A stretch of 64,000 nt of DNA from Acetobacteraceae bacterium (lineage in GTDB: Bacteria; Pseudomonadota; Alphaproteobacteria; Acetobacterales; Acetobacteraceae): positions 1 through 64,000 of the forward strand of contig JASHOF010000175.1 of NCBI GenBank assembly GCA_030041255.1. The letters run 5' to 3'. The first letter of the stretch is position 1; each line of letters starts with the position of its first letter. Of the stretch, positions 57,180 to 64,000 are shown piece after piece. The position numbers and the translations under genes were made by a program. Under the pieces are notes generated by a model, which made no database searches, was not told where the DNA came from, and was given only the letters and a program-made list of their open reading frames with translations.

Positions 57180-57251
57180 AAGCGCCTGGTCGAGATCGGC
57201 GAGAATGTCGTCGATATGTTCGAGACCGACGCTGGGGCGAATCATCTCCGG
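57180..57251 (-). pseudogene. C-terminal remnant of a Cys/Met-metabolism PLP enzyme
   Basis: Twenty-four codons read PEMIRPSVGLEHIDDILADL then DQAL, an exact style match to the C-terminal end of O-acetylhomoserine sulfhydrylase / cystathionine gamma-synthase-type PLP enzymes (usual form P-E-L-I-R-L-S-V-G-L-E-H...). The body of the gene, including the PLP-binding Lys, is gone; upstream is another gene's remnant. The frame runs on past the normal end. Truncated pseudogene. Confidence 0.7.
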
Positions 57252-57479
57252 CCGCTCCAAGGAGCTGATCATTCGTTTCGGTTTCAATGTCTACCCGGCC
57301 GAGATCGAGGCGGTGCTGAACCGGCATCCCGACGTGCTGCAATCGGCGGTGTTCGCCCGCCGCATGCTGCGGCGGGCGAACTCGCCCCCTACAAGCGCCC
57401 GAGCCGGATCGTGCTCGTATCATCTCTGCCGAGCACCGCGTCCGGCAAGGTCCGCACGGCGGCGATGAAGGCGCGGATC
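57250..57479 (+). pseudogene. C-terminal remnant of an AMP-dependent acyl-CoA ligase, frameshifted
   Basis: First part, 57250-57369, reads GRSKELIIRFGFNVYPAEIE and on to VLQSAVFARR, the start of the ligase C-terminal domain. After an internal deletion and frame shift, 57375-57479 reads GELAPYKRPSRIVLVSSLPS then TASGKVR, the end of the same domain with its catalytic Lys. The large N-terminal domain is missing. The sequence is antisense to the 3' end of trpF. Not functional. Confidence 0.75.
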
Positions 57480-58072
57480 AGTCGGGGGTCCTTGACGCCA
57501 GGTCCGCGTTCGACGCCGGATGAGACATCGACCGCGGTGGCGCCGGTCTCTGCCATCGCCCGGGCGACATTTTCCGCCTCGAGCCCGCCCGCCAAGAGCC
57601 AGGGTGCCGGCGCGCGCCAGCCCGCGAGCTGCGACCAGTCGAAGCGCATGGCATTGCCGCCTGGCCGCGTGGCCTCCGCTGAAGCCTTAGCCTCGATCAA
57701 GAGGGCGTCCGCGCCTTCCGCCGCGGCCGGCAAGTCATCCCGCGTGGCCACGCCCACCGCCCGCCAGACCGGCCGTCCGAAGCGCTTGCGCAACGAAGCG
57801 GCCCGTATCGGCGGCGCATAGATTTGCAGCGCATCAAGCGCCACTGTTTCGAGTGCAGTGCCGATTTCCGCCTCGGTGGGCAAGACGAAAAGGCCGACCC
57901 GTTCCGGTCCGCCGGCGTGGCGGCGGGACAGTTCGGCCGCCCGCGCGGGCGTGACGTAGCGCGGCGAGGGCGGGAAGAATACGAAGCCGATCCAGTCCGC
58001 TCCTGCATCGATGGCGGCATCGAACGCCGCTTCGCTGTTGATTCCGCAAATCTTTACGCGCAGGCGATTCAT
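57389..58072 (-). CDS. trpF: phosphoribosylanthranilate isomerase
   Basis: Tryptophan biosynthesis enzyme of 227 aa, start at MNRLRVKICGI (58072). Catalytic Cys is in VKICGI, catalytic Asp and phosphate loops in LLAGGLEAENV and AVDVSSGVERGPGVKD. The normal enzyme should end near IRAFIAAVR; about 20 further residues up to the stop are antisense to the ligase remnant, so the original stop was probably lost. trpB and trpA, which usually follow, are not here. Overlaps the LapA-like gene (ATGA). Confidence 0.9.
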   Translation of the reverse strand: MNRLRVKICGINSEAAFDAAIDAGADWIGFVFFPPSPRYVTPARAAELSRRHAGGPERVGLFVLPTEAEIGTALETVALDALQIYAPPIRAASLRKRFGRPVWRAVGVATRDDLPAAAEGADALLIEAKASAEATRPGGNAMRFDWSQLAGWRAPAPWLLAGGLEAENVARAMAETGATAVDVSSGVERGPGVKDPRLIRAFIAAVRTLPDAVLGRDDTSTIRLGRL

Positions 58073-58374
58073 GGCCTGGGCGGCTCGGCCGGGAGCGGCA
58101 GCCGGGCCCTCGGCCCGGCCTCGAGGAGCCGCGCCTCGAGCAGCCTCGCCGCATTCTCGGCGCGCCGCGCACGGCGCCGCTGGCGGAGCGCCTCGCCCCA
58201 CACCAGAAGGCCGCCGGCGACGAAGGCGATCGCCATCGCGGCGAGCACGGCGAGCGAAAGCGGCAGCCGGAGGGCCAGGTCGGTCGGCCAGAATCCGAGC
58301 GCCACGGGCGCGGTGTTGGAAAGCGCGAACAGCACCAGGATCAGCAGGAATGGCGCCGCGAGCAGCAGACGCAT
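58069..58374 (-). CDS. LapA-domain (DUF1049) membrane protein
   Basis: Protein of 101 aa with two N-terminal membrane helices (LLLAAPFLLILVLFALSNTAPV and LPLSLAVLAAMAIAFVAGGLLVWG), the LapA arrangement, and an Arg-rich tail. LapA proteins influence envelope assembly. It lies between ihfB and trpF, the standard order in this class, and overlaps the trpF start. Confidence 0.85.
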   Translation of the reverse strand: MRLLLAAPFLLILVLFALSNTAPVALGFWPTDLALRLPLSLAVLAAMAIAFVAGGLLVWGEALRQRRRARRAENAARLLEARLLEAGPRARLPLPAEPPRP

Positions 58375-58393
58375 CAGCGGGCCTGTCGCTCTC

Positions 58394-58714
58394 TCAGCCT
58401 CTCGCCCGGCCGTCCACCAGCCGCTGCGCCGGGCGGCCGCGGTTCACCCTGTCGCGCAGCTCCTTGCCGGCCTTGAAGAAGGGGACGAATTTTTCCTCGA
58501 CGGCCACCGCTTCGCCGGTGCGCGGGTTGCGCCCGGTCCGGGCATTGCGCCGCTTGACCGTGAAAGCGCCGAAGCCGCGTAGCTCCACGCGGTCGCCGTT
58601 GGCAAGGGCGGTGATGATCTCCTCGAACACGGTTCCCACGATCCGCTCGGCGTCGCGCGCCAGGAGATGCGGATTGGCCGCCGCCAGTTCGGCAATCAGC
58701 TCGGACTTGGTCAT
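58394..58714 (-). CDS. ihfB: integration host factor beta subunit
   Basis: DNA-bending protein of 106 aa. It has the HU/IHF core [38 protein letters not shown], the DNA-intercalating loop [15 protein letters not shown] with Pro, and [15 protein letters not shown]. Length and basic arms fit IhfB. IHF could assist sigma-54 promoters such as the one before urtA, a general link only. Confidence 0.95.
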   Translation of the reverse strand: MTKSELIAELAAANPHLLARDAERIVGTVFEEIITALANGDRVELRGFGAFTVKRRNARTGRNPRTGEAVAVEEKFVPFFKAGKELRDRVNRGRPAQRLVDGRARG

Positions 58715-58743
58715 CCGCCTCCCTCACGGGAAAAGCTTTGTGG

Positions 58744-59670
58744 CTATGGGAATTGTTCGGCAGGCTGCCAGAGCGCCTCCGCGCCGTCAAGATTAACCCG
58801 TTGTGATAGCAGGACATTCAACAGGCCCCCGAAGACCCGTCCGAAACCGGGCCAGGCGAAGCCCGGGCGGGCGACGCCGACCTCGGGCAGCCTGGCGGAA
58901 ACACCCCTGGCGGAGGCAAGCCATGCCCGCGCCTGGCCCATGCCGCCGATGGCGTCGATCAGCCCGAGCTTCAGCGCCTGCTGGCCGGTATAGGGGCGGC
59001 CGTCCGCCAGCGCCTTCACGGCATCGATGCGCATGTGCCGCCCGGCCGCGACCATGGCCACGAACTGCGCATAGAGATTGTCGACGATCCCTTGCAGCAC
59101 CTCACGCCCGGCCGGGGTGATTGGGGCGGTGAGGCTCGGCTGGTCCTTGAGCGGGCCGGAGACGATCGTTTCGGGGGCAATGCCGAGCCTGGCCAGGAGG
59201 CCGGAAATCTCGCCCGCCTGCAGGAGCACGCCGATCGAGCCGGTCAAGGTTGCCTCGCGGGCGAAGATGCGGGCCGCCGGCACGGCGATCATGTAGGCGG
59301 CCGAGGCCGCGACCGGCCCCATCACGGCCACCACCGGCTTGGCGGCGGCGACGCGGCCGATCGCGTCATGCAGGGCCTCGCCGCCGGCGACGCTGCCGCC
59401 GGGGCTGTCGATGACGACGATCAGCGCCTTCACTGCCGGGTCGCCGGCGAGCCCGATGACCGCCGCGTCGCGCGCCGCGTCGTCGGTGATGATGCCGTCC
59501 ACGCGCAGCACGGCGACGTGGGCCCGGCCGGCCGGCCAGAGCATGAGGCCGCTTCGCCCGACTGCCAGCAGCACCGCGGCGAGCAGGAAGACGATCGCCG
59601 CCGCCCGCCAGAAGACCAGCCTCTGCTTGAGCCGGCGGCGATCGAGCAGGAGATCGATCTCGGCGCTCAT
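58744..59670 (-). CDS. sppA: signal peptide peptidase SppA
   Basis: Membrane serine protease of 308 aa. One N-terminal membrane helix (AAAIVFLLAAVLLAVG), catalytic Ser123 in GPVAASAAYMIAV and catalytic Lys175 in VSGPLKDQPS. Length fits the short SppA form. Start chosen at MSAEIDLLL; an upstream GTG at 59682 is possible. It follows rpsA by about 28 nt on the same strand. Confidence 0.9.
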   Translation of the reverse strand: MSAEIDLLLDRRRLKQRLVFWRAAAIVFLLAAVLLAVGRSGLMLWPAGRAHVAVLRVDGIITDDAARDAAVIGLAGDPAVKALIVVIDSPGGSVAGGEALHDAIGRVAAAKPVVAVMGPVAASAAYMIAVPAARIFAREATLTGSIGVLLQAGEISGLLARLGIAPETIVSGPLKDQPSLTAPITPAGREVLQGIVDNLYAQFVAMVAAGRHMRIDAVKALADGRPYTGQQALKLGLIDAIGGMGQARAWLASARGVSARLPEVGVARPGFAWPGFGRVFGGLLNVLLSQRVNLDGAEALWQPAEQFP

Positions 59671-59698
59671 CCCGCCGCTCACGCGCTCCCCGGGGCCG

Positions 59699-61450
59699 CT
59701 ACTTGTTTTCCTGTTCCGCCTGCTGGTTGCGCCGACGGATGGCGGCGCCGAGGATATCGCCGAGCGAGGCGCCGGAGTCGGAGGAGCCGAAATCGGCCAT
59801 CGCCTGTTTCTCCTCGTCCATTTCCTTGCCCTTGATGGTCAGGCCGAGCCGGCGCGCCGCGCGGTCGATCGAGACCACCTTGGCGTCCACCTTCTCGCCG
59901 ACGGCGAAGCGGTCCGGCCGGTTCTCCGCCTTGTCGCGGGCGAGTTCCGCGCGGCGGATGAAGCCGGTCAGCACGTCCTCGACGGAGACCTCGATGCCGT
60001 TCGACTGCACCGCCGTCACGACGCAGGTGACGATGTCGCCCTTGTGGACGCGTTCGAGTGCGCTGGCCGCCGGATCCTCGCGCAACTGCTTGATGCCGAG
60101 GCTGATCCGTTCCTTCTCCACATCGACGTCGAGCACCTTCGCCTTCACCATGTCGCCCTTGTTGAAGCGGGTGATGGCCAGCTCGCCCGAATCGTCCCAC
60201 GAGATGTCGGAAAGATGCACCATGCCGTCGAGTTCAGCCGCCACGCCGATGAAGAGCCCGAACTCGGTGATGTTGCGGACCTCGCCTTCGACGGTCGAGC
60301 CGACCGGATGCGCCTCCAGGAACGCCTCCCAGGGGTTCTGGCTGACCTGCTTCAGGCCGAGCGAGATGCGCCGTTTCGCCGCATCGACATCGAGCACGAC
60401 CACCTCGACTTCCTGGCTGGTGGCGACGATCTTGCCGGGGTGGACGTTCTTCTTGGTCCACGACATCTCGGAGACATGCACGAGCCCCTCGACGCCGGGT
60501 TCCAACTCGACGAAGGCGCCGTAGTCGGTGATGTTGGTGACGCGCCCGGTGAACTTGGCGCCGGGCGGATATTTTGCCGCGACACCGTCCCACGGATCCG
60601 CCTCGAGCTGCTTCATGCCGAGGCTGATCCGCTGGGTTTCCGGGTTGAAGCGGATCACCTGCACGCGGACCGGCTGGCCGATCGCAAGCGCCTCGGAGGG
60701 ATGGTTGATTCGCCGCCAGGCGATGTCGGTCACGTGCAGGAGGCCGTCGACCCCGCCGAGATCGACGAAGGCGCCGTAGTCGGTCACGTTCTTCACCACG
60801 CCGTCGAGGATTTGCCCTTCCTTGAGGCCCTGGATCAGTTCGCTCCGCTGTTCGGCCCGGGTCTCTTCGAGGACGGCGCGGCGGGAGACGACGATGTTAC
60901 CGCGGGCGCGGTCCATCTTCAGGATCTGGAACGGCTGCGGCGTTTCCATCAGCGGGGTCACGTCGCGCACCGGGCGGATATCGACCTGACTGCCCGGCAG
61001 GAAGGCGATGGCGCCGCCGAGATCGACGGTGAAGCCGCCCTTGACCCGGCCATAGATGCGGCCGGTGACGCGCTGATTGGCCTCGAACGCCTTCTCGAGA
61101 TTGGTCCAGGCTTCCTCGCGTCGCGCTTTTTCGCGCGAGAGCACGATCGATCCGTCCCGGTCCTCGTAGCGCTCGACATAGAGTTCGACCACGTCGCCCG
61201 GATGGACCTCCGGCGTCGTGCCGGGAGAGGCGAATTCCTTGAGCAGCACGCGCCCTTCGCTCTTCAGCCCGACATCGACGATGGCAAATTCGTCGGTCAG
61301 CCGCACAATTCGCCCGGTGACGACGGATCCTTCGAAACCGCTGTCGCGTCCGAGGGTTTCGTCGAGCAGCGCGGCGAAGCTCACCCCTTCTTTCGGCGCG
61401 GTCCCCGGGCGCGCGCGTTCGGTGGGGACGGTCGCTGTGGCGGATGACAT
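59699..61450 (-). CDS. rpsA: 30S ribosomal protein S1
   Basis: Protein of 583 aa with six S1 RNA-binding repeats. Typical phrases recur: GYGAFVDLGGVDGLLHVTDIAW-like blocks such as VTDYGAFVDLGGVDGLLHVT, ITDYGAFVELEPGVEGLVHV and ITEFGLFIGVAAELDGMVHL. Start at 61450 (MSSATATVPT). It holds mRNA on the small subunit. A promoter-like pair lies 190 nt upstream in a 277-nt leader; S1 often represses itself through such leaders. Confidence 0.97.
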   Translation of the reverse strand: MSSATATVPTERARPGTAPKEGVSFAALLDETLGRDSGFEGSVVTGRIVRLTDEFAIVDVGLKSEGRVLLKEFASPGTTPEVHPGDVVELYVERYEDRDGSIVLSREKARREEAWTNLEKAFEANQRVTGRIYGRVKGGFTVDLGGAIAFLPGSQVDIRPVRDVTPLMETPQPFQILKMDRARGNIVVSRRAVLEETRAEQRSELIQGLKEGQILDGVVKNVTDYGAFVDLGGVDGLLHVTDIAWRRINHPSEALAIGQPVRVQVIRFNPETQRISLGMKQLEADPWDGVAAKYPPGAKFTGRVTNITDYGAFVELEPGVEGLVHVSEMSWTKKNVHPGKIVATSQEVEVVVLDVDAAKRRISLGLKQVSQNPWEAFLEAHPVGSTVEGEVRNITEFGLFIGVAAELDGMVHLSDISWDDSGELAITRFNKGDMVKAKVLDVDVEKERISLGIKQLREDPAASALERVHKGDIVTCVVTAVQSNGIEVSVEDVLTGFIRRAELARDKAENRPDRFAVGEKVDAKVVSIDRAARRLGLTIKGKEMDEEKQAMADFGSSDSGASLGDILGAAIRRRNQQAEQENK

Positions 61451-61635
61451 CGTTTCGGTGTTGTCCTCATGCGGGCCGGGATCGGCCCAAGGGTTTGCGC
61501 GTTCCGCCAATTCGGCGGGACACGGCGTGCCTGTGGCGGAAGGAAAGAGCGCACAGGCCGGGTTGGCGATCAGGGATGCGGGGCGGCGAGCCCCGGCGTC
61601 TCACCCGCGCGGGCAAATCCGCGCGGTTGAGGGCA

Positions 61636-61663
61636 GAAATACCCTCGAGGCCCCGCAAGTCAA
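61636..61663 (-). promoter_or_regulatory. promoter for rpsA
   Basis: On the minus strand TTGACT (61663-61658) and TATTTC (61641-61636) are 16 bp apart, a good sigma-70-like pair, about 190 nt upstream of the rpsA start and downstream of the cmk stop. The long leader between could host autogenous control. Confidence 0.5.
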
Positions 61664-61702
61664 GGGAAACCCCGGATCGGGGCTGGCCGGCGCGACATTC
61701 AT

Positions 61703-61732
61703 GCCCGGGCATTCAAGGCCCGGGCATTCAAG
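61703..61732. repeat. 15-bp perfect tandem duplication at the cmk stop
   Basis: GCCCGGGCATTCAAG occurs twice head-to-tail (61703-61717, 61718-61732). The cmk stop codon lies inside the second copy. The GCCCGGGC core is self-complementary, so each copy could fold. Likely a replication-slippage duplication. Confidence 0.7.
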
Positions 61733-62387
61733 GTTGGGCGCCGAGGTGCGCGTTCACGGCGGCCAGGGCAGCGGCGAAGGCCGCTTCGGGATCGAGATCG
61801 GTGGTGTCGATCGTCACGGCTCCCTCGGCCTTGACGAGGCGCCCGACCGGGCGGCTCTGGTCCTGGGTGTCGCGTTCGGCGATCTCGGCGGCGATTGCTG
61901 CCCGCTCGACGGCGATGCCGCGCCCCGTCAACTCCCGCCAGCGCCGTTCGGCGCGTGCTTCCGGGCTTGCGGTGACGTAGAGCTTCACGGTCGCCTCGGG
62001 GAAAATCACGGTGCCGATGTCGCGCCCGTCCATGACGGCGCCCCGCGCCGGCGGAAAGCGTCTCTGGAAGGCACGAAGCGCTGCCCGGACGGCGGGGCGG
62101 GCGGCGACGATGCTGGCCGCGCGATCGACTTCCGGGGTGCGCAGGTCGCGGCGGTCGAGTTCGCTTACATTGAATTCCTGGGCATCGAGGGCCCTGGCCG
62201 CCCGTTCGGCTGCCTCGGCGTCGGCCGGATCCTGGCCCCGATCCAGCATCCTGCGCGCCACCGCCCGGTAGAGAAGCCCGGTATCGAGATGCGGCAGGCC
62301 GAAATGTTCGGCCAGCCGCCGCGCCAGCGTGCCTTTGCCGGCGGCGGCCGGGCCGTCGATGGCGATGACCAGCGGGCGCCCCGTCAC
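61728..62387 (-). CDS. cmk: cytidylate kinase
   Basis: Enzyme of 219 aa that phosphorylates CMP and dCMP. P-loop [21 protein letters not shown] at the N terminus, [16 protein letters not shown], and [29 protein letters not shown] are standard. Start overlaps the aroA stop (ATGA). The cmk-rpsA pair is conserved. Confidence 0.95.
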   Translation of the reverse strand: MTGRPLVIAIDGPAAAGKGTLARRLAEHFGLPHLDTGLLYRAVARRMLDRGQDPADAEAAERAARALDAQEFNVSELDRRDLRTPEVDRAASIVAARPAVRAALRAFQRRFPPARGAVMDGRDIGTVIFPEATVKLYVTASPEARAERRWRELTGRGIAVERAAIAAEIAERDTQDQSRPVGRLVKAEGAVTIDTTDLDPEAAFAAALAAVNAHLGAQP

Positions 62388-63721
62388 GCCGGTTCGAAGC
62401 GGGCCCCGAGCGCCGCCATCTGGCGGGCGAAGCCGGGAAAGCTGGTGTCGATGAAGCTCGCATCGTCCACACCCACGGGCTCCGCGCTCGCCAGGCCGAG
62501 GACGAGGGCGCTCATCGCGATCCGGTGGTCCATGCCGGTTTCGATGCGGGCGCCGCCCCGGGGCGGGGCGGCGGTGCCATGAACGAGCAGGGTATCGCCC
62601 GCGACCTCGGCACGGATTCCGTTTTCGGCCAGCAGGCGCCAGCTTGCCGCCAGCCGGTCGCTTTCCTTGACGCGGAGTTCGCCGAGGCCGAGGAGGCGCG
62701 TGGTGCCGCGGGCGAAGGCCGCCGCCACGGCCAGGATCGGGTATTCGTCGATCATCGTCGGCGCGCGCTCGGCCGGCACCTCCACCGCGGTCAGCGGACC
62801 GTGGCGGACCACGAGATCGCCGATTGGTTCGCCGCCCTCGAGGCGGCGGTTCTTGATCGAGATCGGGGCTCCCATCTCCTCGAGCGTCGTCAGAAGCCCG
62901 GTGCGCAGTGGATTGAGACCGACGGCTTCCAGCCGGATCGCGGAGCCCGGTACCAGGAGGGCGGCGACGAGCGGAAAGGCGGCCGAGGAGGGGTCTGCCG
63001 GCACCCGGACATCGGCTGCTTTCAGCTCGGGTTGCCCGGTGAGGGCGATCAGCCGCCCGCTGCCCGCCGCCTCGACGCTCACCTCGGCGCCGAAATGGCG
63101 AAGCAGGTTCTCGGTATGGTCGCGGGTCGGGGCCGGCTCATCGACCTCGGTCCGGCCGCGGGCGTTGAGGCCGGCCAGCAGCACGGCGGATTTCACCTGC
63201 GCCGAGGGGAGGGGCAGGCGATAGGAGAGCGGCAGGGCGTCCGCGGTGCCCTCGATGGCCATCGGCAGGAGGCCGCCGGCGCGGGCGGTGAAGCGGGCGC
63301 CGCAGGCCTTGAGCGGCTCGATCACGCGCCGCATCGGGCGGGAACGGAGGCTGGCGTCTCCGGTGAGGACAGAAAAGATCGGGTGGCTGGCGAGGATGCC
63401 GGAGAGGAGCCGCGCAGCGGTGCCCGAATTGCCCATATCCAGCACGTTCGCGGGTTCGACGAGGCCGCCCACCCCGCGGCCGGCGACCAGCCAGAGGCCG
63501 TTCTCGCGGGTGACCTCGGCGCCGAGGGCACGCATGGCTCTCGCCGTCGCCAGCACGTCCTCGCCTTCGAGCAGGCCGCCGATGCGCGTCTCGCCGACCG
63601 CGAGCGCCCCGATCATCAGGGCGCGATGACTGATCGACTTGTCTCCGGGCACCCGGATGGTTCCACTGAGCGGCCCCGGGGGGCGAGATGCCTGCAGCGG
63701 GCCTTTGAGTGCGGCGTCCAT
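62384..63721 (-). CDS. aroA: 3-phosphoshikimate 1-carboxyvinyltransferase (EPSP synthase)
   Basis: Shikimate-pathway enzyme of 445 aa from [10 protein letters not shown]. It has [19 protein letters not shown] (catalytic Lys28), [24 protein letters not shown] and [18 protein letters not shown], typical of the class II-type sequence. In the PEP-site loop [11 protein letters not shown], Gly100 stands where the glyphosate-tolerant CP4 enzyme has Ala, so tolerance is not expected on this residue. Upstream frame to 63919 is shadow of the divergent gene. Confidence 0.94.
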   Translation of the reverse strand: MDAALKGPLQASRPPGPLSGTIRVPGDKSISHRALMIGALAVGETRIGGLLEGEDVLATARAMRALGAEVTRENGLWLVAGRGVGGLVEPANVLDMGNSGTAARLLSGILASHPIFSVLTGDASLRSRPMRRVIEPLKACGARFTARAGGLLPMAIEGTADALPLSYRLPLPSAQVKSAVLLAGLNARGRTEVDEPAPTRDHTENLLRHFGAEVSVEAAGSGRLIALTGQPELKAADVRVPADPSSAAFPLVAALLVPGSAIRLEAVGLNPLRTGLLTTLEEMGAPISIKNRRLEGGEPIGDLVVRHGPLTAVEVPAERAPTMIDEYPILAVAAAFARGTTRLLGLGELRVKESDRLAASWRLLAENGIRAEVAGDTLLVHGTAAPPRGGARIETGMDHRIAMSALVLGLASAEPVGVDDASFIDTSFPGFARQMAALGARFEPA

Positions 63722-63820
63722 CACGGCGGGCGAGAAACCTGATGCGTTGCGAAGAAGGTTTGACAGGCTCTCGCGTCGGTGGCAAGGCGCCGCTCCGTTT
63801 CCGCAAAGAGACCGCGAGCG

Positions 63821-64000
63821 ATGGTGAAACCCGAATTCGGAGCCAAGCGCGTCTGCGTCGCCTGTGGCACGCGGTTCTACGATCTTGGCCGCGCGCCGGC
63901 CGTCTGCCCGAAATGCCATACCGAGCAGCCGGCCGAGCAGCCGCGCCTCAGGCGCCCGCCCGGCCTGCCGGAGGAGCGGCGGCCGAAGAAGCCGGCCCCG
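63821..64000 (+). CDS. TIGR02300-family zinc-ribbon protein (partial)
   Basis: Only the first 60 codons lie in the window. It begins [20 protein letters not shown] then [17 protein letters not shown], a Cys4 zinc ribbon with FYDLGR, the hallmark of the alphaproteobacterial TIGR02300 (FYDLN-acid) family. The acidic tail expected later is cut off by the window edge. Divergent from aroA with about 99 nt between; function unknown. Confidence 0.85.
   Translation, partial: MVKPEFGAKRVCVACGTRFYDLGRAPAVCPKCHTEQPAEQPRLRRPPGLPEERRPKKPAP

Overview
The window is a dense, GC-rich, gene-packed chromosomal stretch of an alphaproteobacterium. Three gene blocks point there: the aroA-cmk-rpsA-sppA-ihfB-lapA-trpF block beside a TIGR02300-type zinc-ribbon gene at the right end, the secB / Tim44-like / mltA cluster, and glnD next to mutS. 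Acetobacteraceae or another Rhodospirillales lineage is my inference from gene style only. No rRNA, convincing tRNA, CRISPR array, insertion sequence or replication origin was seen.

Layout. 0.1-6.1 kb: a ribose-type sugar ABC importer (binding protein, double ATPase, permease) with an SMP-30 lactonase, divergent from a FadR/GntR regulator; the space between holds paired palindromic operators. 6.1-10.3 kb: an operon of an OprB-type porin, a secreted beta-propeller-like protein and a Tat-exported Dyp peroxidase (EfeB type) behind a Fur-like palindrome. 10.4-21.1 kb: a complete urea module, urtABCDE followed by ureDABCEFG, behind a -24/-12 promoter-like element. 21.2-26.1 kb: an accessory zone with a membrane-anchored coiled-coil protein, a CopG/PIN toxin-antitoxin pair, an unrecognised lower-GC gene and a cobalt-type nitrile hydratase pair. 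26.2-33.9 kb: queH, then a peptide ABC importer operon ending in an AmpG-type muropeptide permease. 34-46.8 kb: housekeeping genes (secB, phosphatase, Tim44-like, mltA, Fe-S protein, glnD, mutS, maeB, phaB). 47-48.8 kb: an ECF sigma factor, its zinc anti-sigma factor and a small secreted protein. 49-52.7 kb: a Mla-type lipid transport operon. 52.8-56.9 kb: acyl-CoA hydrolase, metallo-beta-lactamase-fold protein, DoxX, EamA exporter and SIMPL protein. 56.9-57.5 kb: a scar of gene remnants. 57.4-64 kb: the trpF to aroA block.

How it works together. The urea module imports urea and hydrolyses it with a nickel enzyme whose maturation proteins are all encoded; its promoter-like element suggests nitrogen control. 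The porin-propeller-EfeB operon looks iron-controlled. The peptide importer and AmpG share one transcript and together suggest recovery of peptides, possibly cell-wall peptides. The scar beside trpF reads as a deletion that fused the 3' ends of two formerly divergent genes. The most interesting items are this scar, the iron-box operon, the peptide/AmpG operon, the nitrile hydratase pair with no visible activator gene, and the orphan gene at 23.7 kb.
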